Notes: generated by a model from the sequence alone, not told the origin. Positions 1-8,447 are shown, counted from the first letter of the stretch. The stretch: 64,000 nucleotides of DNA from Haloarcula hispanica ATCC 33960 (GCF_000223905.1 NC_015948.1:2170001-2234000); one strand, 5' to 3'. Numbers and translations: made by a program.

Positions 1-572
1 ACTGCGACGGCGTTTTTGATGCCGTATTTGAGCAGTTGCATCACGTCCGAGCGACCCTCGACGACGACAATCGCGTCGGAGTCGGCCACCCGCGGGCCGG
101 CCGGGAGTCCCTCGTAGTCGGTCACGTCGGCGACCCGGACCTGCTGTCTGACCGTCTCGACGATGTCCGCGGTCTGGATCGACTTCTCCTCGAAGTCGTT
201 CAGGAGTTCCGTCGCGCGCTCGACGACTTCGCGCCGCTTGGCGCTGCGTACGTCCTCTATCTCTGAGACCTCGATTTCGGCGCGACACGGCCCCACCTGT
301 TCGATGGTCTCCAGTGCTGCGGCGAGGATCGCTGTCTCGACTCTGTCGAGACCGCTCGCGACGGTGATCTCGCCGAAGGACTGTCCGCCTTCGGAGCGTA
401 TCTCCACGTCGATGCGGCCGACCTTCTTCGAGTCCTGCAGGTCCCGCAGGTCCAGTTCGTCGCCGAGTAGCCCTTCCGTCTGGCCGAACACCGCGCCGAC
501 GACGTCGCTCCGCTCGACGACTCCCGCCGCCGTGATGTCGGCATGTATCAGATATTTCGCCGTGTCTTGCAT
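1..572 (-). CDS. dnaG: DnaG-type primase, N-terminal part (cut by window edge)
   Basis: Reading leftward from the ATG at 570-572 gives about 190 residues without a stop, running off the window. The product begins MQDTAKYLIHADI and has the archaeal DnaG N-terminal region with the segment VFGQTEGLLGDELDLRDLQ, followed near residue 170 by a TOPRIM start (VVVEGRSDVMQLLKYG) whose glutamate is the expected metal-binding or catalytic residue. Archaeal DnaG proteins are bacterial-type primase homologues with RNA-primer activity in vitro and are also found bound to the exosome as an RNA-binding cap. The C-terminal two thirds lie outside the window. Confidence in the family is high; which role dominates in this organism cannot be told from sequence. 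Confidence 0.93.
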   Translation of the reverse strand, partial: MQDTAKYLIHADITAAGVVERSDVVGAVFGQTEGLLGDELDLRDLQDSKKVGRIDVEIRSEGGQSFGEITVASGLDRVETAILAAALETIEQVGPCRAEIEVSEIEDVRSAKRREVVERATELLNDFEEKSIQTADIVETVRQQVRVADVTDYEGLPAGPRVADSDAIVVVEGRSDVMQLLKYGIKNAVA

Positions 573-754
573 GATTGTCCTGTTTTCCAGCCCGTCGAAC
601 GCTGTTCCGACGGACTGCTGTCACTATACTGATGTTGGGAAGTACAGCGGAATAACCTTGCGCACGCGAGTCGGTGGAGGAAAAACCCTCACTCAGTTGA
701 CTTTCGAGCCGACACTGCCTCGATGGATCGCTGTGCACCAGACGGGTCAGCCAC

Positions 755-1465
755 TCACTCCAGCAACGGGCGCATACCGCCGATACCCGCCTGGATGGCG
801 TCGACCGGGTCCTCGGGGTCGTCGTGTTCGAAAACGAGCCATTCAGTCCCGGCCTCGCGGGCCGCCTCCACCACCGCCTGGAGCGGTACAACGCCGTCAC
901 CGAGGGCGGTCGGCTCCCCCTCCTCGGTCATGTCTTTGAGGTGGACGACGGGAACGCGCCCGTCGAGTCGCCGAATCAGGGCGGCAGGGTCTTGACCCGC
1001 CGCGTGCGCCCAGCCGGCGTCGAACTCGAAGTCGATCGTCGTCCGGTCGACGAGCGCGTCGAAGGCGGTGCCATCGCCGAGCGGGACGAACTCGTGGTCG
1101 TGGTTGTGATACAGCAGGGGTCGGTCGAACTCCGTGTCGAGCATCCCGAGCAGCGTCGCGGTCGACTCGACGGCGCGCTCGCTCGCGAAGTGGTCGTCAT
1201 CGAGATACGGAAGGACGATGTACGGCGCGTCGAGTGTTCGAGTCTGATTGCCAACAGTGCGCGGGTCGGACTGCAGGTCCTCCAGTTGGACGTGGACGCC
1301 GGCGATACCGAGCCCCGCCTCGTCGAGCGCACGTCGGGATGCGCCCGGGTCGCCGATGCCGGCGAACTCCACGCCGTCGTAGCCGGCGGCGCTGATGCGG
1401 TCGAGCACGTCCGATAGCGGCTCCCGGAGTTCCCGGAGCGTCCAGAGCTGGATCGCTGTCTGCAT
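755..1465 (-). CDS. Sugar phosphate isomerase/epimerase-like TIM-barrel protein
   Basis: A 236-residue protein of the xylose-isomerase-like TIM-barrel superfamily. It opens MQTAIQLWTLRE and has the typical alternation of beta strands and helices: GYDGVEFAG near residue 30, VHVQLEDL near 60, LLYHNHDHEF near 120 (histidines and glutamate that usually hold a divalent metal), FEFDAGWAHAAG near 150, VVHLKDM near 175 and WLVFEHDDP near 220. Members include inositol catabolism enzymes, endonuclease IV relatives and ketose epimerases, so the substrate cannot be assigned. It stands alone, convergent with nothing and divergent from the tRNA-binding protein gene at 1517. Confidence 0.85.
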   Translation of the reverse strand: MQTAIQLWTLRELREPLSDVLDRISAAGYDGVEFAGIGDPGASRRALDEAGLGIAGVHVQLEDLQSDPRTVGNQTRTLDAPYIVLPYLDDDHFASERAVESTATLLGMLDTEFDRPLLYHNHDHEFVPLGDGTAFDALVDRTTIDFEFDAGWAHAAGQDPAALIRRLDGRVPVVHLKDMTEEGEPTALGDGVVPLQAVVEAAREAGTEWLVFEHDDPEDPVDAIQAGIGGMRPLLE

Positions 1466-1516
1466 ACCGTTGCTGCGAACGCTGTCGTAAAATAACTGGA
1501 CGGACTACCGGGGGGC

Positions 1517-1861
1517 ATGGGATTCACTGAAACGGAGATCGACCCCGCGCGGTTCCTCGAAGACGTAGAGATGCGTATCGGCGAAATCGTCGACGTCGAA
1601 CCGTTCCCCGAAGCCCGCAAGGACGTGTACAAACTCGACGTGGATTTCGGCGACGAGACGCGCCAGTCCGCCGCGGGACTGACCGACGTGTACGACCCGG
1701 AGGACCTGCTCGGCTCGCAGGTCGTCGCTGTCGTCAACCTCGGAACGGTCTCCATCGCCGGCTTCGAGAGCGAGTGCCTGGTCACCGGCGTCGACAGCAC
1801 GGACGGTGTCGTCCACCTGACGCCCGAGCGGGAGGTCGAACCCGGGACGCGCGTGTATTGA
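1517..1861 (+). CDS. tRNA-binding (CsaA/EMAP-II-like) OB-fold protein
   Basis: A 114-residue protein made almost entirely of one tRNA-binding OB-fold, as in CsaA and the C-terminal domains of methionyl- and phenylalanyl-tRNA synthetases. Family marks include DVEMRIGEIVDVEPFPEARKD at the start, VYKLDVDFGDETRQSAAGL in the middle and the signature region LLGSQVVAVVNLG, then GFESECLVTGVD. Free-standing members bind tRNA or act as small secretion-related chaperones in bacteria; the role in archaea is not settled. It is monocistronic, with the ATG at 1517 the only sensible start because the domain begins within ten residues. Confidence 0.85.
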   Translation: MGFTETEIDPARFLEDVEMRIGEIVDVEPFPEARKDVYKLDVDFGDETRQSAAGLTDVYDPEDLLGSQVVAVVNLGTVSIAGFESECLVTGVDSTDGVVHLTPEREVEPGTRVY

Positions 1862-1964
1862 AGGCGATTCTGTGACGCGGACGTATTGAAGACGATTGTT
1901 CTTCAACGAGAGCTGGTGAAGATTCGTTACCCATTAGTACCGCCAGCGGCTAGCCTGTCGTAAT

Positions 1965-2174
1965 ATGAGTACGGTCAGGGCCGCTGGGTGGACAGTCGTC
2001 GCGCTCGTGTTGATGGCGCTGGCAGTGCCGTGGTTCCTCTGGGACACCAGCACGGTCGCGGCCGGGCTGCCCGTATGGCTGTGGTGGCACGTTGGATGGA
2101 TGGCGCTTGCGAGCGTCGTCTTTGCTGTCTTTGCGCGCACCGACTGGGGCCTCGGCGTCGAAGAGGTGAACTGA
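1965..2174 (+). CDS. DUF3311 small membrane protein, symporter partner
   Basis: A 69-residue protein with two hydrophobic segments (about residues 7-26 and 38-60) separated by DTSTVAAGLPVWLWWHVGW. This length and arrangement match the DUF3311 family, whose members typically sit directly before a sodium:solute symporter gene. Here the stop codon (2172-2174) is one base from the GTG start of the symporter at 2176, so the two are almost certainly translated from one message. A role as an accessory subunit or assembly factor of the symporter is inferred from context only. Confidence 0.82.
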   Translation: MSTVRAAGWTVVALVLMALAVPWFLWDTSTVAAGLPVWLWWHVGWMALASVVFAVFARTDWGLGVEEVN

Positions 2175-2175
2175 C

Positions 2176-3702
2176 GTGGCCGATACTGCGCTCCAGTTGG
2201 GTATCGTCGGCGCGTACATGGTCGTCGCGCTCGCGGTGGGCGCAGTCGCCTACCGGCTCACCGAGCGCACCGCCGAGGACTACTACCTCGCAAGCCGGAC
2301 GCTCGGCACGGTCGTGCTGTTGTTTACCACCTTCGCGACGCTACTGTCGGCGTTTACCTTCTTCGGCGGCCCGAACCTCGCGTTCAGCGCCGGCCCCGAG
2401 TGGATTCTCGTGATGGGGCTGATGGACGGCATCATCTTCGCCGTCCTCTGGTACGTGCTGGGATACAAGCAGTGGCTGGTCGGCAAGCGCCACGGCTACG
2501 TGACGCTCGGCGAGATGCTGGGCGACCGGTTCGGGTCGACGGCGCTCCGCGTTGTCGTCGCCGCTGTGAGCCTCGTCTGGCTGTTCCCGTACGTGATGCT
2601 CCAGCAGAAGGGGGCCGGCCAGGCCATCGTCGGCCTCACGAACGGCGCGGTTCCGTTCTGGGTCGGAGCCGGCGGCATCACGCTGTTCATGATCGCCTAC
2701 GTCGCGCTCTCGGGCATGCGCGGCGTCGCCTGGACAGACACGCTTCAGGGGCTGTTCATGCTCTCGCTGATCTGGGTCGCCGTCGCCTGGGTCCTGTCGG
2801 CCGTCGGCGGCGCGGGTGAGGCGACGGCCCTGCTGGCGTCCGAAAAGCCGGCGTTTGTCGGTCTCGGCGGCGGCCTCTACACGCCGCAGTACATCATCTC
2901 GACCGCAGTCAGTATCGCCTTCGGCGTGACGATGTTCCCGCAGATCAATCAGCGCTTCTTCGCCGCCGGCTCGAAGAAGGTGCTCAAGCGCACGTTCGCG
3001 CTCTGGCCGGTACTGGTCCTGCTCCTGTTCGTCCCGGCGTTCATGCTGGGGGCGTGGGCGGCCGGGCTTGGTATCACCGTCCCAGAGGGCGGCAACGTCA
3101 TCCCGGCGCTGCTGGGCGAGTACACGCCGACGTGGTTCACCGCGCTGGTCATCGCCGGCGCGATGGCCGCGATGATGTCCTCCAGCGACTCGATGTTGCT
3201 TTCGGGGTCGTCGTACCTCACCCGTGACCTCTACCGGCCGCTGACCGGCCGCGACGATGCCAGCGACGAGGCGACCGACCGTCGCGAGGCGCTCGTCGCC
3301 CGCCTCGGTGTGGTCGCTTTCGCCACCCTCTCGTTCATTGCGAGCCTCTACACGCCGGGGACACTGGTCCAGATTGGTGACACCGCCTTCAGCGGCTTCG
3401 CCCAGCTAACTGTCCCAGTCGCGCTGGCGCTGTACTGGCAGGGAACCACACGCACCGGGATGTACGCCGGCGTGGTGGGTAGTCAGGTGTTCTACGGCCT
3501 GCATGTCTTCCCGGTCATTGCGACGGTTGGGGGACTGGTCGGCCTCGACGTCGCCCTGCCGACAGCGTACCTGGGCTGGACGCCCGGCATCGTCGGCATT
3601 CTGGTCGGTCTCGTGTTGACAGTCGCCGTCTCGCTGGTGACTGCCCCCGCCGCGACCGAGAATCGCACTGCCTACGCCGTCACCGGTATCGAAAGCGACT
3701 GA
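2176..3702 (+). CDS. Sodium:solute symporter (SSS family)
   Basis: A 508-residue integral membrane protein with about 13 hydrophobic segments. SSS-family marks include YMVVALAVGAVAYR followed by TAEDYYLASRTLG at the N-terminus, the second-helix region TTFATLLSAFTFFGGPNLAF, and AGAMAAMMSSSDSMLLSGSSYLTRDLY near residue 335, the conserved sodium-site helix. It imports a small organic solute with sodium; the substrate is not readable from sequence. The start is a GTG one base after the DUF3311 stop. The final residues (TAPAATENRTAYAVTGIESD) form a short cytoplasmic tail. Confidence 0.92.
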   Translation: MADTALQLGIVGAYMVVALAVGAVAYRLTERTAEDYYLASRTLGTVVLLFTTFATLLSAFTFFGGPNLAFSAGPEWILVMGLMDGIIFAVLWYVLGYKQWLVGKRHGYVTLGEMLGDRFGSTALRVVVAAVSLVWLFPYVMLQQKGAGQAIVGLTNGAVPFWVGAGGITLFMIAYVALSGMRGVAWTDTLQGLFMLSLIWVAVAWVLSAVGGAGEATALLASEKPAFVGLGGGLYTPQYIISTAVSIAFGVTMFPQINQRFFAAGSKKVLKRTFALWPVLVLLLFVPAFMLGAWAAGLGITVPEGGNVIPALLGEYTPTWFTALVIAGAMAAMMSSSDSMLLSGSSYLTRDLYRPLTGRDDASDEATDRREALVARLGVVAFATLSFIASLYTPGTLVQIGDTAFSGFAQLTVPVALALYWQGTTRTGMYAGVVGSQVFYGLHVFPVIATVGGLVGLDVALPTAYLGWTPGIVGILVGLVLTVAVSLVTAPAATENRTAYAVTGIESD

Positions 3703-3804
3703 GACACGGTCGGTCTGCGTGCCGCCCTCCGGCACGGCAACCACTGGACGGCGGCCGCCGGCAGACATGTAAACCTACAAAAGCGTCCAGACCAATGTGC
3801 CGGT

Positions 3805-4230
3805 ATGGACTCCGACCAAAACGTCGGCGGTCGCGACCGCCTGATCCGAGCGGTGCTGGCAGTCGTTCTGACAATCGTCTCCCTGCGCTGGCTTCGCAGC
3901 GGGAAGCGCAAGCGCGGCCTGCTCGCCGGAATCGGCGCGCTCGGCCTGGGATTCAACGCCTCGACAGGCTACTGTGGGTTCAACGATACGCTCGACATCG
4001 ACACGTCGGCCGATGACGACGACGTGTTTGCCCCGGATGCGGACGACGAGCCGGCAGCCGACGAGTCGACGGACGTGAGCGTGGACTTCACCTCCTCCGG
4101 CGATACCGAGGCCTCGAACGGCCACGCCAGCGGTAAGCTGACCTGCGCCGTCTGCGAGGACCCTATTGTTCCCGGGGAGCGCCGTGGGCCGAACGATGAC
4201 GGCGCTATCGTGCACGAAAGCTGCGAGTAA
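3805..4230 (+). CDS. DUF2892 (YgaP-like) membrane protein with C-terminal zinc-binding motif
   Basis: A 141-residue protein in two parts. Residues 1-60 resemble DUF2892, the short paired-helix membrane domain found at the C-terminus of YgaP rhodanese, here with RLIRAVLAVVLTIVSLRW, then GLLAGIGALGLGFNASTGYC. After a very acidic linker (residues 70-110) the C-terminus holds LTCAVCEDPIVPGERRGP and HESCE, a CxxC-n-HxxC arrangement likely to bind one zinc ion. The fusion is unusual, since DUF2892 domains are often free-standing. Function unknown. It stands between the symporter and the CARF-like regulator with its own spacer. Confidence 0.8.
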   Translation: MDSDQNVGGRDRLIRAVLAVVLTIVSLRWLRSGKRKRGLLAGIGALGLGFNASTGYCGFNDTLDIDTSADDDDVFAPDADDEPAADESTDVSVDFTSSGDTEASNGHASGKLTCAVCEDPIVPGERRGPNDDGAIVHESCE

Positions 4231-4302
4231 CGCGCCGCCCCGATACGCGCTCGGCAGCCCGAGTCTGGTTCTTTTTATAATCACCGTCCCAGTCTTTCAC
4301 GT

Positions 4303-5220
4303 ATGCAGACCCACATCGTCCCGGTCGGATTCGACTACGACCGGCTCATCGCGCCGCTCGTGCGCGAGCAACTCGACGTTGACCGCGTCATCCTGCTCGA
4401 GGGCGCGGTCGGCAGCGAGGCCAACGTCGAGTACTCGCGAAACCTCGCCGAGAAGTTAGAGAAGGACTACCAGAACCTGCTCGGAGCGGAAACCGAGCGG
4501 TTCGTCGTCGCCGACGTGTACGACTACGACGAGGCCTTCGAGCAGGCCTTCGAGCTCATCAACGCCGAACTCGACGCGGGCAGCGAGGTGTGGGTCAACG
4601 TCTCCGCGATGCCTCGGACTGTCTCGTTTGCCTTTGCGACCGCAGCCCACTCGATCATGGTCGAGCGCGAGGGCGACCGGGACCGCATCCACACCTACTA
4701 CACGGTCCCCGAGAAGTATCTGGAGACGGAACTCGCCGAGGAACTGCGCAAGCAGATCGACATGCTAGAGGACATGCGCACGGGCGAAGAAGTCGACGAG
4801 CGAATTGACGACCGACTCGAAACCGCGCGGGACCTGCTATCGGAGTTCGACGAGCGGGGGACAACCATCGGCGCGAAGGAGATCGACGGCTCCCACATCG
4901 TCGAACTGCCGGTCGCCTCCTTCTCGAACGTCAAGCCCTTCGAGGAGGTCATCCTCTTCACGCTGGGCGAACACGGCGAGTTCGAGTCCGTCTCCGAACT
5001 GGCCCAGCAGTTGGCCCGGGATCTGGGTGAGGAGTACACCGACTCCTTCCGCTCGAAGGTCATCTACAACGTCGACCGGCTCGGCCCCGGCGGAAAGGGG
5101 TACATCGAGCAGGAGGAACACGGGAAATCCTACCGGACGACGCTCTCCCGCATCGGGCAACTGTGGGTCCGGGCCCACTCCGCCGAGGACCGCAAGCACC
5201 GCGAGTCCGACCTGCCGTGA
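4303..5220 (+). CDS. CARF-like N-terminal plus winged-helix regulator (HFX_2341 type)
   Basis: A 305-residue protein known in haloarchaea as the HFX_2341-type transcriptional regulator. Residues 1-140 form a Rossmann-like domain, starting HIVPVGFDYDRLIAPL, with the element NVSAMPRTVSFAF at about residues 99-111; this resembles the NxTGG(T/S)K strand-loop of CARF ligand-binding domains. A helical linker (about 145-185) leads to a C-terminal winged helix (ILFTLGEHGEFESVSELAQQ through VIYNVDRLGPGGKGYIE). The layout recalls Csa3, but no cas gene or CRISPR array is present in the window. A TATA-like element (tttttataa) lies about 30 bases before the ATG, suggesting a leaderless message. Confidence 0.8.
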   Translation: MQTHIVPVGFDYDRLIAPLVREQLDVDRVILLEGAVGSEANVEYSRNLAEKLEKDYQNLLGAETERFVVADVYDYDEAFEQAFELINAELDAGSEVWVNVSAMPRTVSFAFATAAHSIMVEREGDRDRIHTYYTVPEKYLETELAEELRKQIDMLEDMRTGEEVDERIDDRLETARDLLSEFDERGTTIGAKEIDGSHIVELPVASFSNVKPFEEVILFTLGEHGEFESVSELAQQLARDLGEEYTDSFRSKVIYNVDRLGPGGKGYIEQEEHGKSYRTTLSRIGQLWVRAHSAEDRKHRESDLP

Positions 5221-5303
5221 GCTGGTCGCTGGTATGAGCCCGTCGGGACGCTGGCGAAAACCGAAGTCATTAATCCTGCCGTAGGTCGAGTATTGTACAG
5301 ATG

Positions 5304-5389
5304 GTGCGTCGACTCTCCCGAACGCTGGTTCTCGCGCCCGTCGGTGTAGGGGCCCCCACGCCCCACACCACCCCCACCTATCGACGCAC
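5304..5389 (+). ncRNA. Nested-hairpin RNA leader or small RNA upstream of valS
   Basis: The 230-base spacer before valS contains two nested inverted repeats: an outer 9-bp stem (GTGCGTCGA at 5304-5312 with TCGACGCAC at 5381-5389) and an inner stem-loop (GGTGT-A-GGGG at 5343-5352 with CCCCACACC at 5361-5369, one bulged A). A TATA-like stretch (cattaatc, about 5265) lies 35-40 bases before the outer stem, so a transcript could start near 5295. No known RNA family was recognised. It could be a valS 5' leader, a small stand-alone RNA, or a DNA-level site. Confidence 0.45.
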
Positions 5390-5450
5390 GCACCGCTGAT
5401 AACCACGCCGCAGTCCGATGCGACCCGGGTGTTACACCCACAGTTTGAAT

Positions 5451-8174
5451 ATGAGTGACACACAGGACCCACCGCAGGACGAATCGACCGCAGACGAATC
5501 AGAAAACGCCCTCGACGGGGAGTACGACCCCCGCGAGGTAGAGCCGGAGTGGCAGGACCAGTGGGTCGCCGACAAGACCTACGCCTACGACGAGGACGCC
5601 GACACCCGCTTTACTATCGATACGCCGCCGCCGACGGTGTCGGGGAACCTCCACATGGGCCACCTCTACCAGTTCACGCTGCAGGACTTCGTCGCCCGCT
5701 TCCACCGGATGCGCGACGACACCGTCTACTTCCCCTTCGGCTACGACGACAACGGCATCGCCTCGGAGCGGCTCACCGAGCGCGAACTCGGCATCCGCCA
5801 CCAAGATTACCCGCGCCGAGAATTCCAGGAGAAGTGCCGAACGGTGTGTACGGAGTTCGAGGACGAGTTCACCGAGGACGTGCAGTCGCTGGCGATTTCT
5901 ATCGACTGGGACAACACCTACAAGACCATCGCGCCGGACGTGCAGCGAGTCTCCCAGTTGTCCTTCCTCGACCTCTACGAGCAGGGTCGGGAGTACCGCC
6001 AGCGCGCGCCGACCATCTGGTGTCCGGACTGTGAGACGGCTATTTCACAGGTCGAGCAGGAGGACAAGGACAAGCACACGAAGTTCAACGACATCGCCTT
6101 CGATCTGGTCGAAACCGGCGAGGGACCAGCCGACGAGGGCGCGACGTTCACGATTTCGACGACCCGGCCCGAGCTACTGCCGGCGTGTGTCGCCGTCTTC
6201 GTCCACCCCGACGACGACGAAAACCAGCACCTCGTCGGTGGCTCCGCGCGGGTCCCGATCTTCGAGCAGGAGGTGCCCATCATCGCCGACGAGCGCGTCG
6301 ACATGGAGACCGGCAGCGGCATCGTGATGTGCTGTACCTTTGGCGACCAGAACGACATCGAGTGGTATCAGGCCCACGACCTGCCGCTACGGCTCGCCAT
6401 CGACGAGTCCGCGACGATGACCGACCTCGCCGGTGAGTACGAGGGGATGCATACCACCGAAGCTCGCGAGGCCATCATCGAGGACCTCGGCGAAGAAGGG
6501 TCGCTGCTGGAGAGCCGCGACCACGACCACACCGTGCAGGTCCACGAGCGCTGTGAGGAGGAAGTCGAGTACCTCGTCACCGAGCAGTGGTACATCGAGC
6601 TACTCGACAAGAAAGAGGAGTACATCGAGGCCGGCCGCCAGATGGAGTGGTTCCCCGAGAAGATGGCCACCCGCTACGAGCACTGGATCGAGGGGCTCGA
6701 ATGGGACTGGTGCATCTCCCGCCAGCGCGACTCCGGCATCCCGATTCCGGTGTGGTACTGTGACGACTGCGGCGAGCCCGTGATGGCCGAGCGCGAGCAG
6801 CTGCCGGTCGATCCGTTGTCTGACGACCCGCCGGTCGATGCCTGTCCCCACTGCGGCCACGACTCGCTGACGCCCGAGGAGGACGTGTTCGACACATGGG
6901 CGACGTCGTCGCTGACCCCGCTCGTGAACGCTGGCTGGGACTGGGACAGTGAGAGCGAGGGGTTCACCTGGGACAACCCCGAGCTGTACCCATTCGACCT
7001 GCGCCCGCAGGGCCACGACATCATCTCGTTCTGGCTGTTTCACACCGTCGTCAAGTGCTACGAGCACACCGGCGAGGTGCCCTTCGAGAACGTGATGATA
7101 AACGGGATGGTGCTGGACGAGAACCGCGAGGCGATGTCCAAGTCCAAGGGCAACGTCATCCCGCCGAGCGAAGTCCTAGAGGAGTTCCCGGTCGACGCCA
7201 CGCGCTACTGGGCCGCTGGCACTTCCATTGGCGACGACTTCCCGTACAAGGAGGGCGATCTTGAAGCCGGCGAGCGGCTCCTCCAGAAGCTCTGGAACGC
7301 CTCGCGGCTGGTCGACCAGCTCACGCCGGCCGCCCAGCCCGACGAGCCCGAGAAGTTGGCCGCAGTCGACGAGTGGCTGCTGGCCGAACTCGATGCGACC
7401 GTGGAGTCGGTCACGACGAAGTTCGAGGACTACGAGTTCTCGAAGGCCCGGAACGAACTCCGGTCCTTTTTCTGGAACACGTTCTGTGACGACTACCTCG
7501 AAATCGCCAAGCAGCGGCTGTCTGGCGAGGCGCGGAGCGCCTCGGAACAGTCGAGCGGGCAGGGCCCGCGAGACGACGGGGAAGACGCGTCGACCGAGTT
7601 CACGCTGCTGCAGGCCCACCGGACCTTCCTGCAGTTGTTCGCGCCGTTCCTCCCACACATCACGGAGGAACTGTGGGAGCGGTGCTACGAGGAAGATAGC
7701 TCGATCCACACGACGGACTGGCCGACAGCGGGTGGCTATGACGCCGACCTCGAAGCGGGCGAGACGGCGATGGAAGTCGTCTCCGCGCTCCGGCGGTACA
7801 AGACCGAGAACGGGCTGCCGCTGAACGCCGACCTCGACCACGTCGAGGTGTTCGGCCACATCGCCGGCTTCGAGGACGCCGTCGCCGAGGCGATGCACGT
7901 CACCCAGCTGGACACCTACGATGAGGCCCCGGACATCACGACCGAAGTCAGCGGCATCGACCTCGACTACTCCATCGTCGGCCCCGAGTTCGGCAGCGAA
8001 GTCGGCTCGATTGACGACGCTATCGAGAGCGGCGACTACGAGATCGACGGCGACACGCTGCGGGTCGCCGGCGTCGAACTCGACGACGAGATGTTCGCCG
8101 TCGAGGAGTCCCGGACCTACTCCGGCGAGGGCGAGATGACCGAAACCGAGAGCGCAGTCGTCGTCGTTCGGTAA
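5451..8174 (+). CDS. valS: Valyl-tRNA synthetase
   Basis: A 907-residue class Ia synthetase that charges tRNA-Val in the cytoplasm. The HIGH motif is HMGH at residues 68-71 in PTVSGNLHMGHLYQ; the KMSKS motif is MSKSK at about 562-566. Between them is the editing (CP1) domain, including the TTRPELLPACVAV segment; the anticodon-binding domain follows. The ATG at 5451 is preferred over one at 5418 because the protein then starts MSDTQDPPQDES, the usual acidic haloarchaeal N-terminus. Residues about 692-717 (GEARSASEQSSGQGPRDDGE and following) are a low-complexity insertion encoded by two palindromes. Confidence 0.97.
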   Translation: MSDTQDPPQDESTADESENALDGEYDPREVEPEWQDQWVADKTYAYDEDADTRFTIDTPPPTVSGNLHMGHLYQFTLQDFVARFHRMRDDTVYFPFGYDDNGIASERLTERELGIRHQDYPRREFQEKCRTVCTEFEDEFTEDVQSLAISIDWDNTYKTIAPDVQRVSQLSFLDLYEQGREYRQRAPTIWCPDCETAISQVEQEDKDKHTKFNDIAFDLVETGEGPADEGATFTISTTRPELLPACVAVFVHPDDDENQHLVGGSARVPIFEQEVPIIADERVDMETGSGIVMCCTFGDQNDIEWYQAHDLPLRLAIDESATMTDLAGEYEGMHTTEAREAIIEDLGEEGSLLESRDHDHTVQVHERCEEEVEYLVTEQWYIELLDKKEEYIEAGRQMEWFPEKMATRYEHWIEGLEWDWCISRQRDSGIPIPVWYCDDCGEPVMAEREQLPVDPLSDDPPVDACPHCGHDSLTPEEDVFDTWATSSLTPLVNAGWDWDSESEGFTWDNPELYPFDLRPQGHDIISFWLFHTVVKCYEHTGEVPFENVMINGMVLDENREAMSKSKGNVIPPSEVLEEFPVDATRYWAAGTSIGDDFPYKEGDLEAGERLLQKLWNASRLVDQLTPAAQPDEPEKLAAVDEWLLAELDATVESVTTKFEDYEFSKARNELRSFFWNTFCDDYLEIAKQRLSGEARSASEQSSGQGPRDDGEDASTEFTLLQAHRTFLQLFAPFLPHITEELWERCYEEDSSIHTTDWPTAGGYDADLEAGETAMEVVSALRRYKTENGLPLNADLDHVEVFGHIAGFEDAVAEAMHVTQLDTYDEAPDITTEVSGIDLDYSIVGPEFGSEVGSIDDAIESGDYEIDGDTLRVAGVELDDEMFAVEESRTYSGEGEMTETESAVVVVR
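7526..7569 (+). repeat. Palindromic element inserted in frame inside valS
   Basis: Two adjacent perfect hairpins lie inside the valS reading frame: an 8-bp stem CGAGGCGC/GCGCCTCG (7526-7533 and 7537-7544, 3-base loop) and a 6-bp stem GCGGGC/GCCCGC (7555-7560 and 7564-7569). The joining bases (aacagtcgagcgg) closely match the intergenic unit at 17983-17995 (tacagacgagcgg), so this appears to be a copy of the same palindromic repeat family. It is translated as a disordered stretch between the catalytic core and the anticodon-binding domain. Confidence 0.6.
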
Positions 8175-8180
8175 GCTCGC

Positions 8181-8190
8181 CGCGTTTTTC
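8181..8190 (+). terminator. T-run terminator after valS
   Basis: A five-T run (8185-8189) in a GC-rich context begins 11 bases after the valS stop codon. Short T runs just after the stop are the common intrinsic termination signal in haloarchaea. No hairpin is required and none is obvious. Confidence 0.4.
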
Positions 8191-8270
8191 CGACATCCGG
8201 CACTCCTATCCGGTCGCACCCATCGCCGCGACCAGTAGCATCAAGACCTGTGGGTCCGGTCATTGGAACC

Positions 8271-8447
8271 ATGCGAACAGAGGAGACGATCCGGGACCGC
8301 ATCGAGGCGCTGCAGGACGAGTACGACAGGCACGACCCGCCGTCGACCGAGCTAGAAGACGAGGCCGAGGTCGCCATCCTGCGCGCTATCGAGGAACTAG
8401 AGTGGGTCCTCGACGAGCGCGAGGCCGAGGACGGGTTCACGACCTGA
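8271..8447 (+). CDS. Small conserved-type haloarchaeal protein, 58 residues
   Basis: A 58-residue acidic, helical protein starting MRTEETIRDRIEALQDEYD and ending EWVLDEREAEDGFTT. The ATG at 8271 is favoured over an in-frame ATG 21 bases upstream because the helical region starts there. Strong GC third-position bias and heptad-like spacing of leucine and isoleucine suggest a genuine short coiled-coil protein. No function is recognisable. Confidence 0.65.
   Translation: MRTEETIRDRIEALQDEYDRHDPPSTELEDEAEVAILRAIEELEWVLDEREAEDGFTT

Noticed and set aside
5304-5389. tRNA gene
   Set aside because: The paired ends resemble an acceptor stem, but no T-arm GTTCRA consensus, D-arm or anticodon loop of the right size can be drawn.
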